Assembly (NCBI RefSeq): GCF_003945595.2
Contig: NW_024104400.1
Coordinates: 1,501,245 to 1,565,244, forward strand
Length of the DNA: 64,000 nt
Source of the DNA: Pipra filicauda
Taxonomy: Eukaryota; Chordata; Aves; Passeriformes; Pipridae
Reading direction: 5' to 3'
Position 1 is the stretch's first letter, and each line of letters starts with the position of its first letter. A program made the translations under genes and the position numbers. The notes below the pieces were generated by a model. That model ran no database searches. It saw nothing but the letters and a program-made list of their open reading frames with translations, and was not told where the DNA came from. Positions 38,013 to 50,973 of the stretch are shown piece after piece.

Positions 38013-38670
38013 ATTAGATAAGTATTAAGAATATTAAAAGAGAAGCAGATGCATAATGCATGACTGTGAAAGGTGGTAGGCTCCAACAGTGACACAGTAA
38101 TCAATAAGATACTGAAAGAGTTGGCTGGGAAGGACAGAAAAAGCAAGATTACATCACGAGGGCGAGATCTTGGCAGTACCTGTGGGGGATTCAACAGGAT
38201 CATGTTTGCAACTGGAAAAGAACAGACATAAGGTTATGCCTAAATTTATACTTCTGCATTCAGTCCTCAGCCTCTGAATTGGGAAAGGAATGATTTACCT
38301 AATACTGAGGGCAATCAGAGACAACTGCATTAAACAAAGCAATAATAACAGCTGACCACATCAGCCTGCAGAGATCAGGAACTTCTGTCAAGACAGAATT
38401 TACAGAAACAACTTTCCGGAATTCAGTCCACTGGTTCTAAGAATGATCCCAGGACAAGCTTTCCTAACTCAGAAACTCCCAGGGGTGAACTGAAGAACTA
38501 AAGCTCACTCACTAAAAATGATCTGGATGTATTTATTTCCAGCAGGCACAGTGATTAACATCACAACTTTAAAATGAGAGGCAGCCTGTTAAAAACCACA
38601 TGAACCCTTCAGGGATCCACGTGCCTCCAGCTGTAAATACCTGCTGGTTTCCACCAGCTGAAGAGGACCC
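38009..38670. other. Intronic spacer, no recognisable features
   Basis: Nothing identifiable in this stretch. It begins with GAGCATTAGATAAG, which would be one half of a target-site duplication if the preceding poly(A) marks a retroposed insertion. Confidence 0.45.
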
Positions 38671-38720
38671 AATGATCTTGGAGGTCTTTTCCAACCTCAG
38701 TGATTCTGTGATTCTGTGAC
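38671..38720 (+). mobile_element. Short CR1-type terminal fragment, sense
   Basis: AATGATCTTGGAGGTCTTTT, then CCAACCTCAGTGATTCTGTG and a second ATTCTGTG, match the extreme 3' end of a different avian CR1 subfamily (GATCTTGGAGGTCTTTTCCAACC... with a TGATTCTG tail repeat). Only about 50 bases are recognisable. The upstream part is either very diverged or absent. Confidence 0.8.
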
Positions 38721-39271
38721 TGCAGTTTTGGTAAGCAGCTGCATCTCTGGAACATCAGTTCTGAAAATTCTCTGTATGGGTTTGAACTTTTAATGGTAGG
38801 GCTTCTACCCTGGAGGTTTTTGACAGCCTAGTAATAAAACAGCATGTGTATGCTTCTACCCAGAGATGTGGTGGGGGAAGGACAAGTAACCTCTGGAAGA
38901 GGACAAAGAGACACGATGGAAACCTGATGATCCACCTGTTGGTGCCTCCTAACATGCCACTGAAATGCCAGGAATTTCACATCCATTTCTGGACTCAGAT
39001 CCTAACTCATTTAGATGATCCTGGATTTTTGCTTTGCTCTTCTAATGAAGGCCATTCCCAAGCTTTCCAGTATCCACACGAACACTGAGAGTACCCGAAT
39101 TGGTGATGGAAGCTTGGAATCTGATAAGGGTGGTCCCTTTTGGTTGTTTTGTCTGAGACAGGGAATTATGGCAAGCGCTGACACAAGAGAGAGCTTTTAC
39201 ACCCAACTGTAATATTTACATAAAATACGAGAGGGAGGAGTGGAAACCCACAGAGGGAGGAAGAGAGGAGG
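38721..39271. other. Intronic spacer, no recognisable features
   Basis: Nothing identifiable; the sequence becomes purine-rich (GGGAGGAAGAGAGG) just before the minisatellite. Confidence 0.45.
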
Positions 39272-39385
39272 GGGAGCTGAGGGAGGCTGTGCTGATGGTT
39301 TTGTTGGCAGGGAGCTGAGGGAGGCTGTGCTGATGGTTTTGTTGGCAGGGAGCTGAGGGAGGCTGTGCTGATGGTTTTGTTGGCA
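39272..39385. repeat. 38-bp minisatellite, three perfect copies
   Basis: Units at 39272-39309, 39310-39347 and 39348-39385 each begin GGGAGCTGAGGGAGGCTGTG and end TTTTGTTGGCA. They are identical by eye. Perfect identity implies a very recent expansion, so copy number is probably polymorphic. The unit length is not a multiple of three. The Pro/Ser/Ala-rich open frame over it on the minus strand is a by-product. Confidence 0.95.
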
Positions 39386-42300
39386 TTCCAGGTAGAGGCA
39401 GTGAATGAATCCTGAGCAGTCTCAGGCTCAGCAATGACTCACTGTGCTGCCTTCTCTTCAGGAAGAGCAGTGTACAGGCTGCCTTTCCAGATGTATTTCC
39501 CTGGGAGAGGCTATGCAGGAATCCTGTGAAGACATACCCACTAAACTTCACTGGGATCCTCCAGTCTGACAGATAAAGTGCATGTTTAGATGGCTTTCAC
39601 AGCTGATTTCAGTCCAGTCCAGTGGGTTACACAGGAAAATTGCTTTCAGCAGCCCTGTCACATCCCGTGGCTCAGCAGCCACTCTCCCAGTGAGGTGATG
39701 CCATGCAATCAGTGCCTTGATCAGGGCTGGAGCCCTGGAAAGTGTCCCACAGGTTGTGCTGCCATTCTCGTGCAGCTCTACCAACAGATCCGCATGATTT
39801 ATCCAATTAGCAGGTTACTCAAATTAACTTTTTAAAATTAAGTCTGCTGAAAATAAATGGGTCAGTTATTTCCTTTCACACCTTGTTGGCTTCAACCACG
39901 TCTCTCTTGGTTTTTGAGGCAGTGAATGAAGAGAGTAATGTGGGTGCTATGAAATGCAAATTCATGGGCATATGTGGATAATTTATACCAACTCTTTTTG
40001 CAAAGCTGAGGTGTAAAACCAAAAGAACAATTTGGTTTCATCAAGGTGTCACAAAAGTAAGGGAAAACTATTTATTTAATAATTTAAAAGTCCATTGTCT
40101 TCTATACCTATGAAATCCAGAAATATAGACAAGCAGCCTGTAAAATAAACTCTCTGACAAAACAGTTTTCAAAATAACCAGTTTTTTCCTTTCCTTTTGT
40201 AGCAACAAAACTACCTACATGTTTATATTAGTTTTGGGCCTAAATCCCCAATTTTGCCTTTGAACAGATCTTTTTACCTAACAGAGCTTAAAGTGGCAGC
40301 ATTTGTAGGATCTTGATTATTACAGGTTATTGCAATAGTGTTATTTCCCATATCCTAATGAGTTATCCTAAAAAGTTAGGAATAAATGATGATCAACATG
40401 TGCAAAAAAGACAGGGGGCTTGATGTAAAAGGAGAACTTGAGCTACGAAGAGAAAAGCAAAATAAAATACTGAATGGCAATTTTTCAGTAATTGTTTATA
40501 AGCACTTTAATACTGAATCTCATAAAAAAAAACCAATGCTGTAACTTGTTAATAAGGCCAATATCCTTTAGTGAACAATTTCTTAAATTTACAGCTATAT
40601 ATCAGCAACTCCCTTGAATAATGCTGAAGTTAGAAGACCTTCTCTGAGTTAAATCATCTTTATGGAATAGGGTAGAGAAAACAGTGAAAATTATGTCTAT
40701 AACTCGTTATTCCGAGTCAAATAATGTTTGCTTCTGCTAAATGCAGACAAAGTAGTATTTTTGCTTTGATATGCATTCAAATAATGAACTAGATCACATT
40801 GATATAAAAAAGAAGTTAAAGTTTTGTGGGTTTAACATGAGGCTAAAAGTATACAGCAATGGATGCATAAATTATGTGAGGTCAGTTTTCAGACAGTAGA
40901 CTTACTTTCTTCAGTTGCAATATATATATTTACACGTGAAATTGTCTTGCTCCTTGGCAGATACAATTATCCTGAACTCCAGTGCTTTCTGCAAAGTTCT
41001 TGGCCATGGAAAACCTACCAAAATTATTTAGCAGACAGTGTCTTTTTTCCTCATAAAACTGGAGAAGTAAGATTAAGTGTGTCTTTACTATTTTTGATAA
41101 TGTCAGTTCCTGTTCCATCTTGTTACTCCTGACAGCATGTAAATATTTAATAGCACTCAAAAGGTAACTTGTCTGGAAAGAAGGAACAACATAAATATGT
41201 AAGTGAGAGTTGAGTACCGAGCTACTCAGCCTTTGGAAAAAGTCTTACAGTGAACCTCAGTCAGTCCAATACTGTGGTCCTGCCTTATTGAAAACTGCAC
41301 AGTCACATCCATATCAGAAAGTGAATTAATGTCCTTGGAGTTGCACACAAAAGGACTGTTTCTTGGATTCCTGCAAAGATACATACATACAGACATATAT
41401 ATACATATATTATATATAGAGATATATGTGCATCCTTATTTCTCAATATTGCCGTACATATTTTTGTTGACAGAGATTAATACACGTGTTCCTGTGATTT
41501 GATAAGGTCAAAACTTTTATCTGCTCGCTTTTAAATGAGGCAGATTCAATTATAGACATGCCAGCGCAACCTGACTGATCCTCAGGCAAATACATTTGGG
41601 TTTGTCTAAGTTTCCCACCATTTTAGCACGAGGATTTGCAGTTTTTACCTCCCTCCAGTGCAGTTCTTCCACATGAGATGGGATCTTCCTGTCTTTTCCT
41701 ATTCTATTTGATCAATTCCTTTCTCCTGAGCTTCTTTCTCCCAAAACAATCTGAAAGCAAAGGAAAACAAAGCGAGTGAAACATGAAAACAGTGTGTAGT
41801 CTCTATCTTATTTGCCTAGCACTGGTTTCTATCGTGTTCATTTTTAAGTTTTTAGGCAGTATTTAAAAAATCCAAGGAAAAGAAAGCCCATTACAAGAGT
41901 CTGACAGTGTTTCTGCACCAGGCTGAAGCAGACTGATGAATGGTACTCATCTATTAACCATTAAATGACCATAAATCTGCCCATAGTATCTACCCAGTAT
42001 ATTGTAAATGTTGACGCTGGACAAATTGTAATTAAAAAGACTTGCTTATTTATTTGGTGTTTGTTATCTTCTTAAATATAGTTTAGTAGGCTTTTGAAAA
42101 AGGTATGTCTATGTGCAGGTAGTGCTATTTTAAATATACTACCAAAATTGCTTGGCTCCAAGAAACCAATATTTTAATGATTATGTTGCACAATAGGTCC
42201 CAGACTAACACTGAGCTGCACTCAGAAAATACAATCAATCAGCTGTTCATGCCTTAAACATCCAATATCCTGAGCATATAGAAACATTTCAGAGCAGAAA

Positions 42301-42885
42301 AGAGCAAAAGATTACGATCCAGCTCTCCCTGCAGCCTCCAGAAAGCTCCTCTGAAAAAGACTCAAGAGTCTCTTTGATCTCCAATACACAGAGTAAGGTG
42401 TGAGAGGTTCTGTAAAACTTGCATTTTTCATTACCACCTCCAGCTATTTTAGCAAAAGCTGCAGCACTTGTCACTGATTAAATAACACACTTGGACATTT
42501 AGTTAATTGCCTGAGTCTCCAAGATAAACAAAATTGCTCAAGTAAAACTTGCTCCTGATTTTTATATGGGTGTCAGGTATACGATATGGATTTTTTTGTG
42601 TGAATTTAAAACATAATTTTCATTAAATAATTTACATTTCAAAAATTATCACATTGCACACTAAATAACGCATGTTATGCTTACAGCACCACGATGATGT
42701 CAAGAAAAGACACTTTGAATAGATAAATCTAATATGAACACTTCTTAAATAACCAATAAATGTGAACAACCTCTCTGCATTTTGCTGTGCTAAAATATAT
42801 TGCATAGGATATGGAAAATACATGATGCTGTTCAGAAACTGGATTACTCTGTCAGCATTTCCTGCCTTCTGGATTTCGTGTTCCT
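39386..42885. other. Intronic spacer with one TA-rich microsatellite
   Basis: No exon, RNA or named transposon was recognised. The only feature is an imperfect ATACATAC/TATATA run at about 41379-41430. Confidence 0.5.
41379..41430. repeat. Imperfect TA/ATAC microsatellite
   Basis: ATACATACATACAGACATAT is followed by mixed TATATA units and GAGATATATGTG. It is a simple repeat with several interruptions, so it is probably old and fairly stable. Confidence 0.8.
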
Positions 42886-43110
42886 ATTTAGATGGGATAT
42901 TGGGAAGGAATTGTTCCCTGTGAGGGTGGTGAGGCCCTGGCACAGGTTGCCCAGAGAAGCTGTGGCTGCCCCATCCCTGGAAGTGTCCAAGGCCAGGTTG
43001 GACAGGGCTTGGAGCAACCTGGTCTGGTGGAAGGTGTCCCTGCCCATGGCAGAGGGTGGGACTAGATGGTCTTTAAGGTCCCTTCAACCCAAACCATTCC
43101 ATGATTCCTT
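42886..43110 (+). mobile_element. CR1 LINE 3'-end fragment, sense
   Basis: From TAGATGGGATATTGGGAAGG through GTGAGGGTGGTGAGGCC, GCACAGGTTGCCCAGAGAAG and GCCCCATCCCTGGAAGTGTC, this is one of the best-preserved copies. It continues through AAGGCCAGGTTGGACAGGG and GGAGCAACCTGG to AAGGTCCCTTCAACCCAAAC and CATTCCATGATTCC. It is 5'-truncated at about 225 bases and non-coding. It forms the left border of a GC-rich block that runs to about 44.2 kb. Confidence 0.95.
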
Positions 43111-43806
43111 GAGACACAGTGATATTCCTGTGCCATGTCCATCCCATGGCATGGGAGTGGAGCCCATTGCAGGGTGACATCCAGGGCTCTGTCAGCTCCG
43201 AGCCTTCCTCAAGGGAGCCTCCCAGGAGCAATACAGATGATCCCAGTCACTGAGGTGTCAGAGGGACGTGGAGAAGAGCATCCCTGTCTGAGCGGGCATG
43301 TTTTGGGCAGCAGCTCTGCTCTCCGTGAGGAAGAGGGAGGATGAGGAGAGGATTCCCCTCTGGGCAGCCTGCAGGACCCTCACCCCAGGGACCACCACCC
43401 GCTCCTCAGAAAATGGTGCTGTGATGAGGGGTCACAGCTGCTGTGAGATGGGCTCAGGGGGCCAGGAATGCCCAGAGGGTGAGGTGGGAACGTGAGGGGG
43501 CAGGATTGGGGAAGCATGGCTGTGACTCAGGAGGCAGGGCTGTGGGACGGGCACAGGGTGCTGAGGGTGCAGTGGACATCATGTGGTGCTCCAGGGGCTG
43601 GAATGTTTCTGGAGGGGCATCCAGGAGATAAGGTGGTGGGATGGTGGAGGAGAATGGGAATGTGAGAAAAAACAGAATGTCAGGACCTGGGGCCAGTGAG
43701 CCGGGGGCACTCCTGCTGCCTTCCTGAGTGCTTCCTCCTCAGGGTCTGGGGTGAGGGCTGAGGGGGAAAGTTCCAATTTGTGTCTGAGGAGGAGGATGTG
43801 TATACT
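43111..43806. other. GC-rich, CpG-poor block of unknown origin
   Basis: The stretch is strongly G-rich on the + strand (repeated GGTGGGA, GGGGCAGG, GAGGATG words), in contrast to AT-rich DNA on either side. It has only about one CpG per 50 bases. It lies between a CR1 fragment and a TATC microsatellite and contains several overlapping open frames that look compositional. It may be an unrecognised LTR or an old GC-rich insertion, but I see no terminal repeats, primer-binding site or retroviral coding motif. Confidence 0.4.
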
Positions 43807-43872
43807 TATCTATACATATGCACATATCTATCTACCTATCTATCTATCTATCGATCTATCTATCTATCTATG
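43807..43872. repeat. TATC/GATA tetranucleotide microsatellite
   Basis: After two irregular units the tract becomes nearly pure TCTA repeats from about 43825 to 43872, with one CTAC and one TCGA interruption. Such tetranucleotides are usually highly variable. An open frame through it encodes a repeated Ile-Tyr-Leu-Ser peptide and is not a gene. Confidence 0.95.
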
Positions 43873-46800
43873 CATTAGCAGAAAGAATACCAACGAAGTG
43901 CGAGGGCCCAAACTGTGCCCAAAATGAGCGGGAAGAGCATCGTCATGAAGGGTTGTGTGGAGGGGACCTGGATGAGGCCCTGGAGCAGAGGGACAAGCCA
44001 CTGCTGCAACCATGTGTACATCAGTGCCTGTCTCTCTGCGTGCCCTCTGTGTGCCCTCTGTACACTGTGTGTATCCACGGCTGTATGATGGAGCCCACTC
44101 GGGATGCACTGATTGCAGTGAGTGTTCCTGTGGGATGAACGCTCGCTGACATGCGTGGGAGCGAGCAGGACAAACAGATGCCATGTGGGGAGACCGAGCA
44201 AATATGTGTGAAGGAGATGCTGCTGTTGTTTTCCAAATATTGATGAGGAGCTGTTAAAATCAGAGTAGTCAGTCACGCCGCTTTGTCTGTTTAGTTTCTT
44301 AAACTGAGCACAGGTTGAGTAAGCACTGGCTGTTAAACAAAAAAACCAACCCCACACTCACTTCTAACCTCATCCACACCTTGATTTCCTGCTCTAATCT
44401 TCTTCCCAACAGTTTTATGTGCCTTCTGCCTAAAGGAACAGCTCACTGAAGTACTTGCAATTTCTCCCTTGGATATTATTGACTAAAAAAATACCTATAT
44501 TCAGCTTCAGTGTGTTTGGTGTGTGTCTGTTTGTTCATATATCAAATACGAATAACTATCATTATCTACTGTCCTTAGAGAATGTGATGGAATAAAATTC
44601 CAAATCGCATTTGAAATTCCACATTTGCTGCAAGTTTTTGTGTGTATAATTTTCTAGGAAGTGGTGAGGTATATTCCAATTGAAAACACATTAAGCTGTT
44701 GAGGGAAGCACTGGTCCATTATTTCTCACTCCTTCCCTAGTCCATTACAATCCATATGCACCGCAGTCAGGCTTTTGTGATAAATAGCCCTGCAGAAGGT
44801 AAAAGCTGCTCCTTTTCTTTGGTTCCATCTGCAATCACCTCTCAGTTATTGAGGCTGCAGGTGCAGCTCCATGGAGCTGCTTCCCTTGGAGCTGCGTGGG
44901 TGTGGAAGCGGAGGAGCCGCGATCCGGGACTGCTGGGACCAGGGTCAGTGCTCCCTGTGGGATCTCTGCACTCCCAGCCCTCAACCTGCCTGGTGCTTCC
45001 CTGCTCTCTGCAGTTTATTATGTCTGTGTTTGTGTAACCACTGGTTTCTTCCTTAATTTGTGTTACCAGAACTCTCAATTACTTCAGGTAATTGAAAGGC
45101 GGTTGTGTTTGGGGTTCTGGCAACTTGGTGTGATTTCAGAACAGATTTTACAGTCATTTTCCACTGGAAAACTAATGACAGTTCCTGCAAATACATCAGC
45201 TGTTGGAGAAGGTGTGAGGGAATTGAGCTAAAACCTCTGTCAGAAACAGGTTGGCAGCTTAGTTTGAGCCAATATTTCAATTTTACTGTTTAGCTCAGAT
45301 AAATTTGAATCGGGTTCAGTCAGCGCATGTCGCTGTTTTTGCTTCACAAATAGGCTCTTGCTTCCAAGACGGTACCTTTTCCTTAAAAAGAAGTTAAATA
45401 TACTTTAAACATCAGAATTTAAGGAACGGTCATACAGAAAACCAATTTTTAAAAGTGAGTTGGGTATTAATAGTCAGACCTGAATCTCCTTTTAACTGTA
45501 AGCAGTAGTATAAATGTTCCAGGACTGACTCATACTTTGAGTGCTTGCCAAGAATGACGTGAGTAAATATCTCCCAAAGCCAGCTCTTTTGTAGCAGACT
45601 ATTGTTAACTGGCATTTGATATATTATAGCAGCATTCATCACAGCTCTTCAGATAAGGTTCACTCAGGAGAACAGTTGCATTTGTTATTTTCCTTTTTCC
45701 TCCCCTTTTCTTTTCAGACAGTCTCATTCAGCTTTGTTTACAAACCGGAGCACTTGACCCAAAATGAAATAGTGCCACAAAAATTTCAGGAAAATGGTGT
45801 TGTTATAGATACCCACTTTAAGTGTAGATGTTTTAGCATTTTTCAGCCTGTATATCTCAATGGTGGGGAGTGTTTGACGCTGTGAATGCCACAGAGATTG
45901 AAAACAAGTTTCCGTCACATTTAATCTGGAAGGTAATTCAGGAGCACTTGTACTACCACTTCCAGGAGCTACTCTTGGGTTGGGATTTAAACACAGTCTG
46001 AGTATCAACTTAGGCTACTCCTTCACAGTGGCTTTTGGAGCAAAATGGCAGAATTCATATTTTGAGTTTTATTCATTACGTGGCAGTGAAACCAAAGGCA
46101 TGTACCTGAAAACCTTTATCGTTGGAGAATTTCTCAAAGATTTTCTAAATTCAGAATTTCAGTTACATCTTCAATACTCCTTGAATATTGTAGGCAATAT
46201 AGTGCTCTATTAATTTTTTTAGGTAAAGTATTGTTACAATATCACCACAATGAAAGCAATGTCACAAAATGAAAGCAAGAATTTAGGTTCATAATCATAA
46301 TATGTAATATAGTGGTTGAAAACAAGGTGTTTTTTAATTTCAAACAATTATTAAACTGGCAGCAGAAAACCAACATGTGAAAATAGAGTGTTTAAATCTT
46401 CTAGGTGATTCTTGTAAAATTCTGTTGCTTTTTCATAAGAGAATGAGGGCAAATCCTGCCAAGTGCTGCAAACCATGATGTCAAGTTTCTGAATCCTCCA
46501 GTTACTACAGCAGGTTTTCAGATCTTTGGGCACCAGACAAGGAGCTCTTCTTTGAATCTCCAGAGAGATAACTTTACAGCAGAGATGTGCCTTGAAGCTG
46601 GAACATTTATTCATGGATCAATGGGTGGCATTGCTTGAGAGGAGCTCAGCAGCCTTGCAGTCTTATTCCTGTCAGTATGTTTTGATGTTAGACTGGAGGA
46701 GATTTGTCTAACACTTGAAAGGAGGATTGGGATGGAGAAAAAAAAAAAAGGGAAATGAGATCAAACAAAGGCCTGATTATATAGTGTTTAAAGAGGAGCT

Positions 46801-49800
46801 TCTGGGGCATATTCAGCAGGTTTTAAATATTAATCTTATGCCCCTTAATTTTACATGTAAGTAAAAAGATTACACTTCTAAACAAACAAGTCATGGTCAA
46901 AATGTGTAAGGTGGAGACCTTATAGGTGAGATATTAATTACATATTTATGGGAGGAAAAAAGGGTTATTTTACCCTATGCCTTGGAATTTCAAAGGAACC
47001 TGTTTGCATCCTGGATAGAGCTCCAATTATCCCTTTTTATAGGGAGAACATTATCTGGATGCAATGTTTTATTATTCTGCCACAGTGTGAGCACTCCTAC
47101 AAGGAAATAACCTGCTCAGGAGTTTGTAGCAGCAGAAATGTTTCCAGGACAAAATGCTGCTCTTTGCTCAGATTGGTCCATCAGCACCAAAGCTGCTCCT
47201 GTGTGGGAGCACGTGCCTGGGAATCCTGCCAGGAATTTAGAGTGGGATATTTGTCATTGGACAAAGGGCATAACAAATAGCTGGGCAGCTTTTGTCTGCA
47301 AACACTTGCTGATAACAGACTGAGGGTTATAAAGGATTGAAATGTTGCTCTCAAAGTATTTCCAGATTTTACTGTGGACAAAGTCTTCCAAACGCAACCT
47401 AAGGCTGAACTCTTTTACTGCCCCTCTAACTGTGCTGCTCAGAGAAACACTCCTACAAATCAATCTTGAATCCAGGACAAACTGTAAAGATAAAATAGAC
47501 AAATTTAACACTTTAAACCACTATAAATAGTGTTGTTGACAGCATCTCCTTTTGATCATGCACATCTTGTTTTTCTGAGACCAGTCTTGGCATTAGGGAT
47601 TGCTTCGGTCTGTTTTTTTTAGTTAATTTAAAAATGTTCTTGTTTTGGTTTGAGTATTCAGGAAGGAATCAGGATAATGCAAATAAATGGAGTGTCTGCA
47701 GTGAGGACTGCAGCACAGTGCCCTCAAATCCAACTTCAGATAAATCCACAGCCAGCAAAAGTGAACCAACCCACAACAACCAGGTTGGCCCTCTGGTCCC
47801 AGACAGCTTTTGAGCTCACTCACTTTATTTCAAGAATCCATTGCAGACACCAGAGCAACAATTTCCAGAAATACATTACTCATGAACCTACAGATGCAGG
47901 GAATTGAGTGCAGCCTTCATTTCTTTAGTCCTGAAGTTCTCTACCACTTAAAGTAGAGGAAAGTTTTATTTGCTTATGGTGGTAGTAATTTTACATCTTC
48001 CCTACGAATTGATCTCTTGGGAATAATTCCACTTTTTATGGTCAGAAAGGCACTGTATTCCTCCCAGGCAACTTTTTCCCTCAAACCTAAGGAATGATTA
48101 CCAGACCAGAGTCCTTGTAGTAGAGTTGTTCCAGTCTTGCTGGTGTGAAACAAGAAGGTATCTCATGTGGAATAAAAAATTAATTTGAACAGCATGATTG
48201 TAACAAGTTTCTCTTTATTTGCTTGGCATCTCATTCTTATGTTTTTGCAGTCATATCTCACAATCCAAAAATATTTTAGTTATTCAAGAGGTTCAGTGAA
48301 CATTGAGAGACTCAATCAAAACTTCAATTGAAAGACTTTTTTTTTTAATATTAAGAACTGAATTTATCCAACTGTTGACATTCAGTGAAACTTCCTAGTT
48401 TTATACCAGAAGCAGTTGTGTCCAATTTATTCATAGTAAATAAGGATCACCACATTAAATTAAATTACAGGAATTTAATACCCAGGAATTAAATACATAA
48501 AACTGAGTAAATCTCAGCCCCAACCAGCACTCTGTATTCCTGCTGATTTTTGCATGAGGGATTTTTTTGGGGGGAAAGGAAGAAGGGGAATGATCTGCAA
48601 TGTGTTCAGTGAGTCGAGTGTAAATATTTTGTGCTGTTTGGTCCCCCAGCACCAGGCCCTGCTGACAAACCTGGCTTCCAACATTCCCTGGGAGAAGCTT
48701 TGTCAAGTGGGGCTCTGAGTGACAGATGCTGACCTATATATTTGCTGAAAGATCTCTAAAACTTGCTCCCAGTTAGGAGATGGTGGTGATGCCTTAATGG
48801 CTTTGTGATTCAGGAGTTATTCATGCTCCAGTTTTTCCCTCTGTGTCGATGCCAGCACGAGTGTGCTCCGAAGGGGGCTGGAACAACAAAATTGGTAGAA
48901 ATGTAGGTGTGTTTGTGGCACAGCCCTGCTACAAGACCTTCAACAAGAAGAAATATGTATTTTTTTATCTAATTTTTTTTTTCATTTCTGAATCAGGAAT
49001 TCAAAATTCAGCTTCTGATGTCATGGATTACAGTATTTTCTCTGTAAATGTATTAAACCAACAAGGGAAAGGGTGGAGTTTTGATTAGTTATGCAATTGC
49101 TCCCACTGGTATTTTAATAGACTTAATTGCAGAGAAATTCTAAATGAAACATAACTTTTCCCTGTTATCTTTTTAACTTTTAGCTGCTTACTTGGGTAAA
49201 TTTTTGGGTTACCTTTAAAGTGGCTTGAAACCAAACAACAAAATGTAGATTTTAAAGCAGTTGCAGATAAGTGTTGGCTTCAGTCTGAAGGGCTGCAAAG
49301 AGGAATGAGCAGATAGTTGCTCATTTTAATGCATTTTCTGAATGCAGACTTATCCAGAACATAAAATATGACTTAAAAATTTGCTAAGATATGCACAATA
49401 TCAGCTAGAATAGTTCTACTCCTCTATATTTTTTAATTCAAGCCATTTCTGGCAAAGCTGAGTTTTATTAAGGAAAGCAAATTACTTGGCCAGTTGTTGA
49501 AGGAAAAACAAACAGCGATTAATGCTGTTTATAAGCAGTTTTTATGGTGTTAAAATTCAAAAATCAGTCTTGCTGAAAATATTACTGGCTGAATAAAACC
49601 CTTATTTTGTTAGCTAAGAGGGATTCATATATTTTCATTATTATCTGAGTTCTTGAACAGCATGTGGAATCAGAAGAAAGGAAAATAAACATGGCCCCCG
49701 TTCTATGTTTTATAGAAGTTGGGATAAAAACCTTCTCAATCTGTAAATAGAAGAGTTTTTGAGCTGCATGTGGATTTATTTATTACATGTCTTCATTTTA

Positions 49801-50929
49801 AAATGAAATTCTAGGATATAAAATTTATCTCTGTACAGTTTTATGATTGGCCTGGTTAATGGAAATTATTAAGCACCCTGTGAAAATAGAAACATTAAAC
49901 GTTTACATTTTTGGTGTGAATCATCTGCTTTGACCTAAAAGCAGAATAGAATGGTTCTAAAAATGGATTCCCTTAAGGAAACCTCCTTTCAGCTTTTTGT
50001 AATGTACCAGTGACACGATGCTATATTTGCACGTAACAAAATACTTTAATTATTTAATTATTAATTAATAAAGACCAGTGTTTGGCATTTACAGTCCATA
50101 CATTCCCTTGGGTTTGATCAAGGTGTGTGAATTGGAACGGTGAATATTCTTAAAAAATACCATTCCTAAGATGATGTATGCATTTATATTTAATTCTATA
50201 TAAATGCAGCAAATTTTAATCATTACTAGAATAATTGCCAACTTATTGGGCTCCTTTTGAAGGGGTCTGTGGACAGGCTGACTCCAGCATCTCCTTTTTA
50301 AAGGATATTGTTGTCAATACACTTAAATTTATCCTGGCTTTGGAATTTATTAGAGTGTAGAAAAGAGATTCAAATTGTTGCCATGATGTGAAGATTCTGA
50401 TTATTCCAGAGGCTTCGTGGGATCCACACACATGAAGGTAGAAGTAAGGATTTGGAGTCAGATATAATAAAAACTTTCAGGAATAAATAGCTTTTTACAA
50501 GGCTAATGGGAATTTATGAGTGAAAATAACACCAGTACAGGAAGCTTTGGCATCTTTTCAGGAGCAGAGGAGGACAGGGATCCTGTGTAATTGATTTTTC
50601 AGGGCTGCATTAAATCCCATTTTGGTTGTGCCTGATTGCATGGCCAGCAAACATCTGCAGACAATTTGGGCAAATTCGACTGACATTTTGTTCCATAGCT
50701 GCAGGATTCTGCTGGACATTATTTTTAATGCACAAGCTGTGCAACGTCATCCTTTGGAGAATTCCATGTTTCTGTTCATGCCACATTTCCCTCCAAAATA
50801 AGGAGCACTCTGTGTAATTTGCCAAGTGCCTCATTAGATGTTATATTGCTCTTTGCTGGGCTTACCCAGACATGGGGCTGAGCCTTGATTTGTTTTGAAC
50901 ACAGCAAATGCTTTCCTTTCCCTGCCCAG
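43873..50929. other. Intronic spacer, no identified genes
   Basis: The GC-rich character persists to about 44.2 kb, and a small CpG-bearing patch lies at 44895-44930 (GCGTGG, GCGGAGGAGCCGCGATCCGG). Beyond that the DNA is AT-rich, with a 12-base A run at about 46739. No exon, RNA gene or transposon was recognised. A 160-codon minus-strand frame at 43875-44357 is attributed to composition. Confidence 0.5.
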
Positions 50930-50973
50930 TTATTGACTGTGGATTTGGGGGTTATTGACTCTGTATTTGGGGG
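50930..50973. repeat. 22-bp tandem duplication
   Basis: TTATTGACTGTGGATTTGGG and a near copy, TTATTGACTCTGTATTTGGG, lie head to tail (second copy from about 50952), followed by a G/T-rich run. This is a minor local duplication. Confidence 0.75.

Noticed and set aside
37880..38203. Minus-strand open frame with a polyphenylalanine run
   Set aside because: The run is the translated 42-base A tract. It is not a protein.
43818..44138. Open frame with repeated Ile-Tyr-Leu-Ser start
   Set aside because: The amino-terminal repeat is the translation of the TATC microsatellite; the rest has no recognisable similarity.
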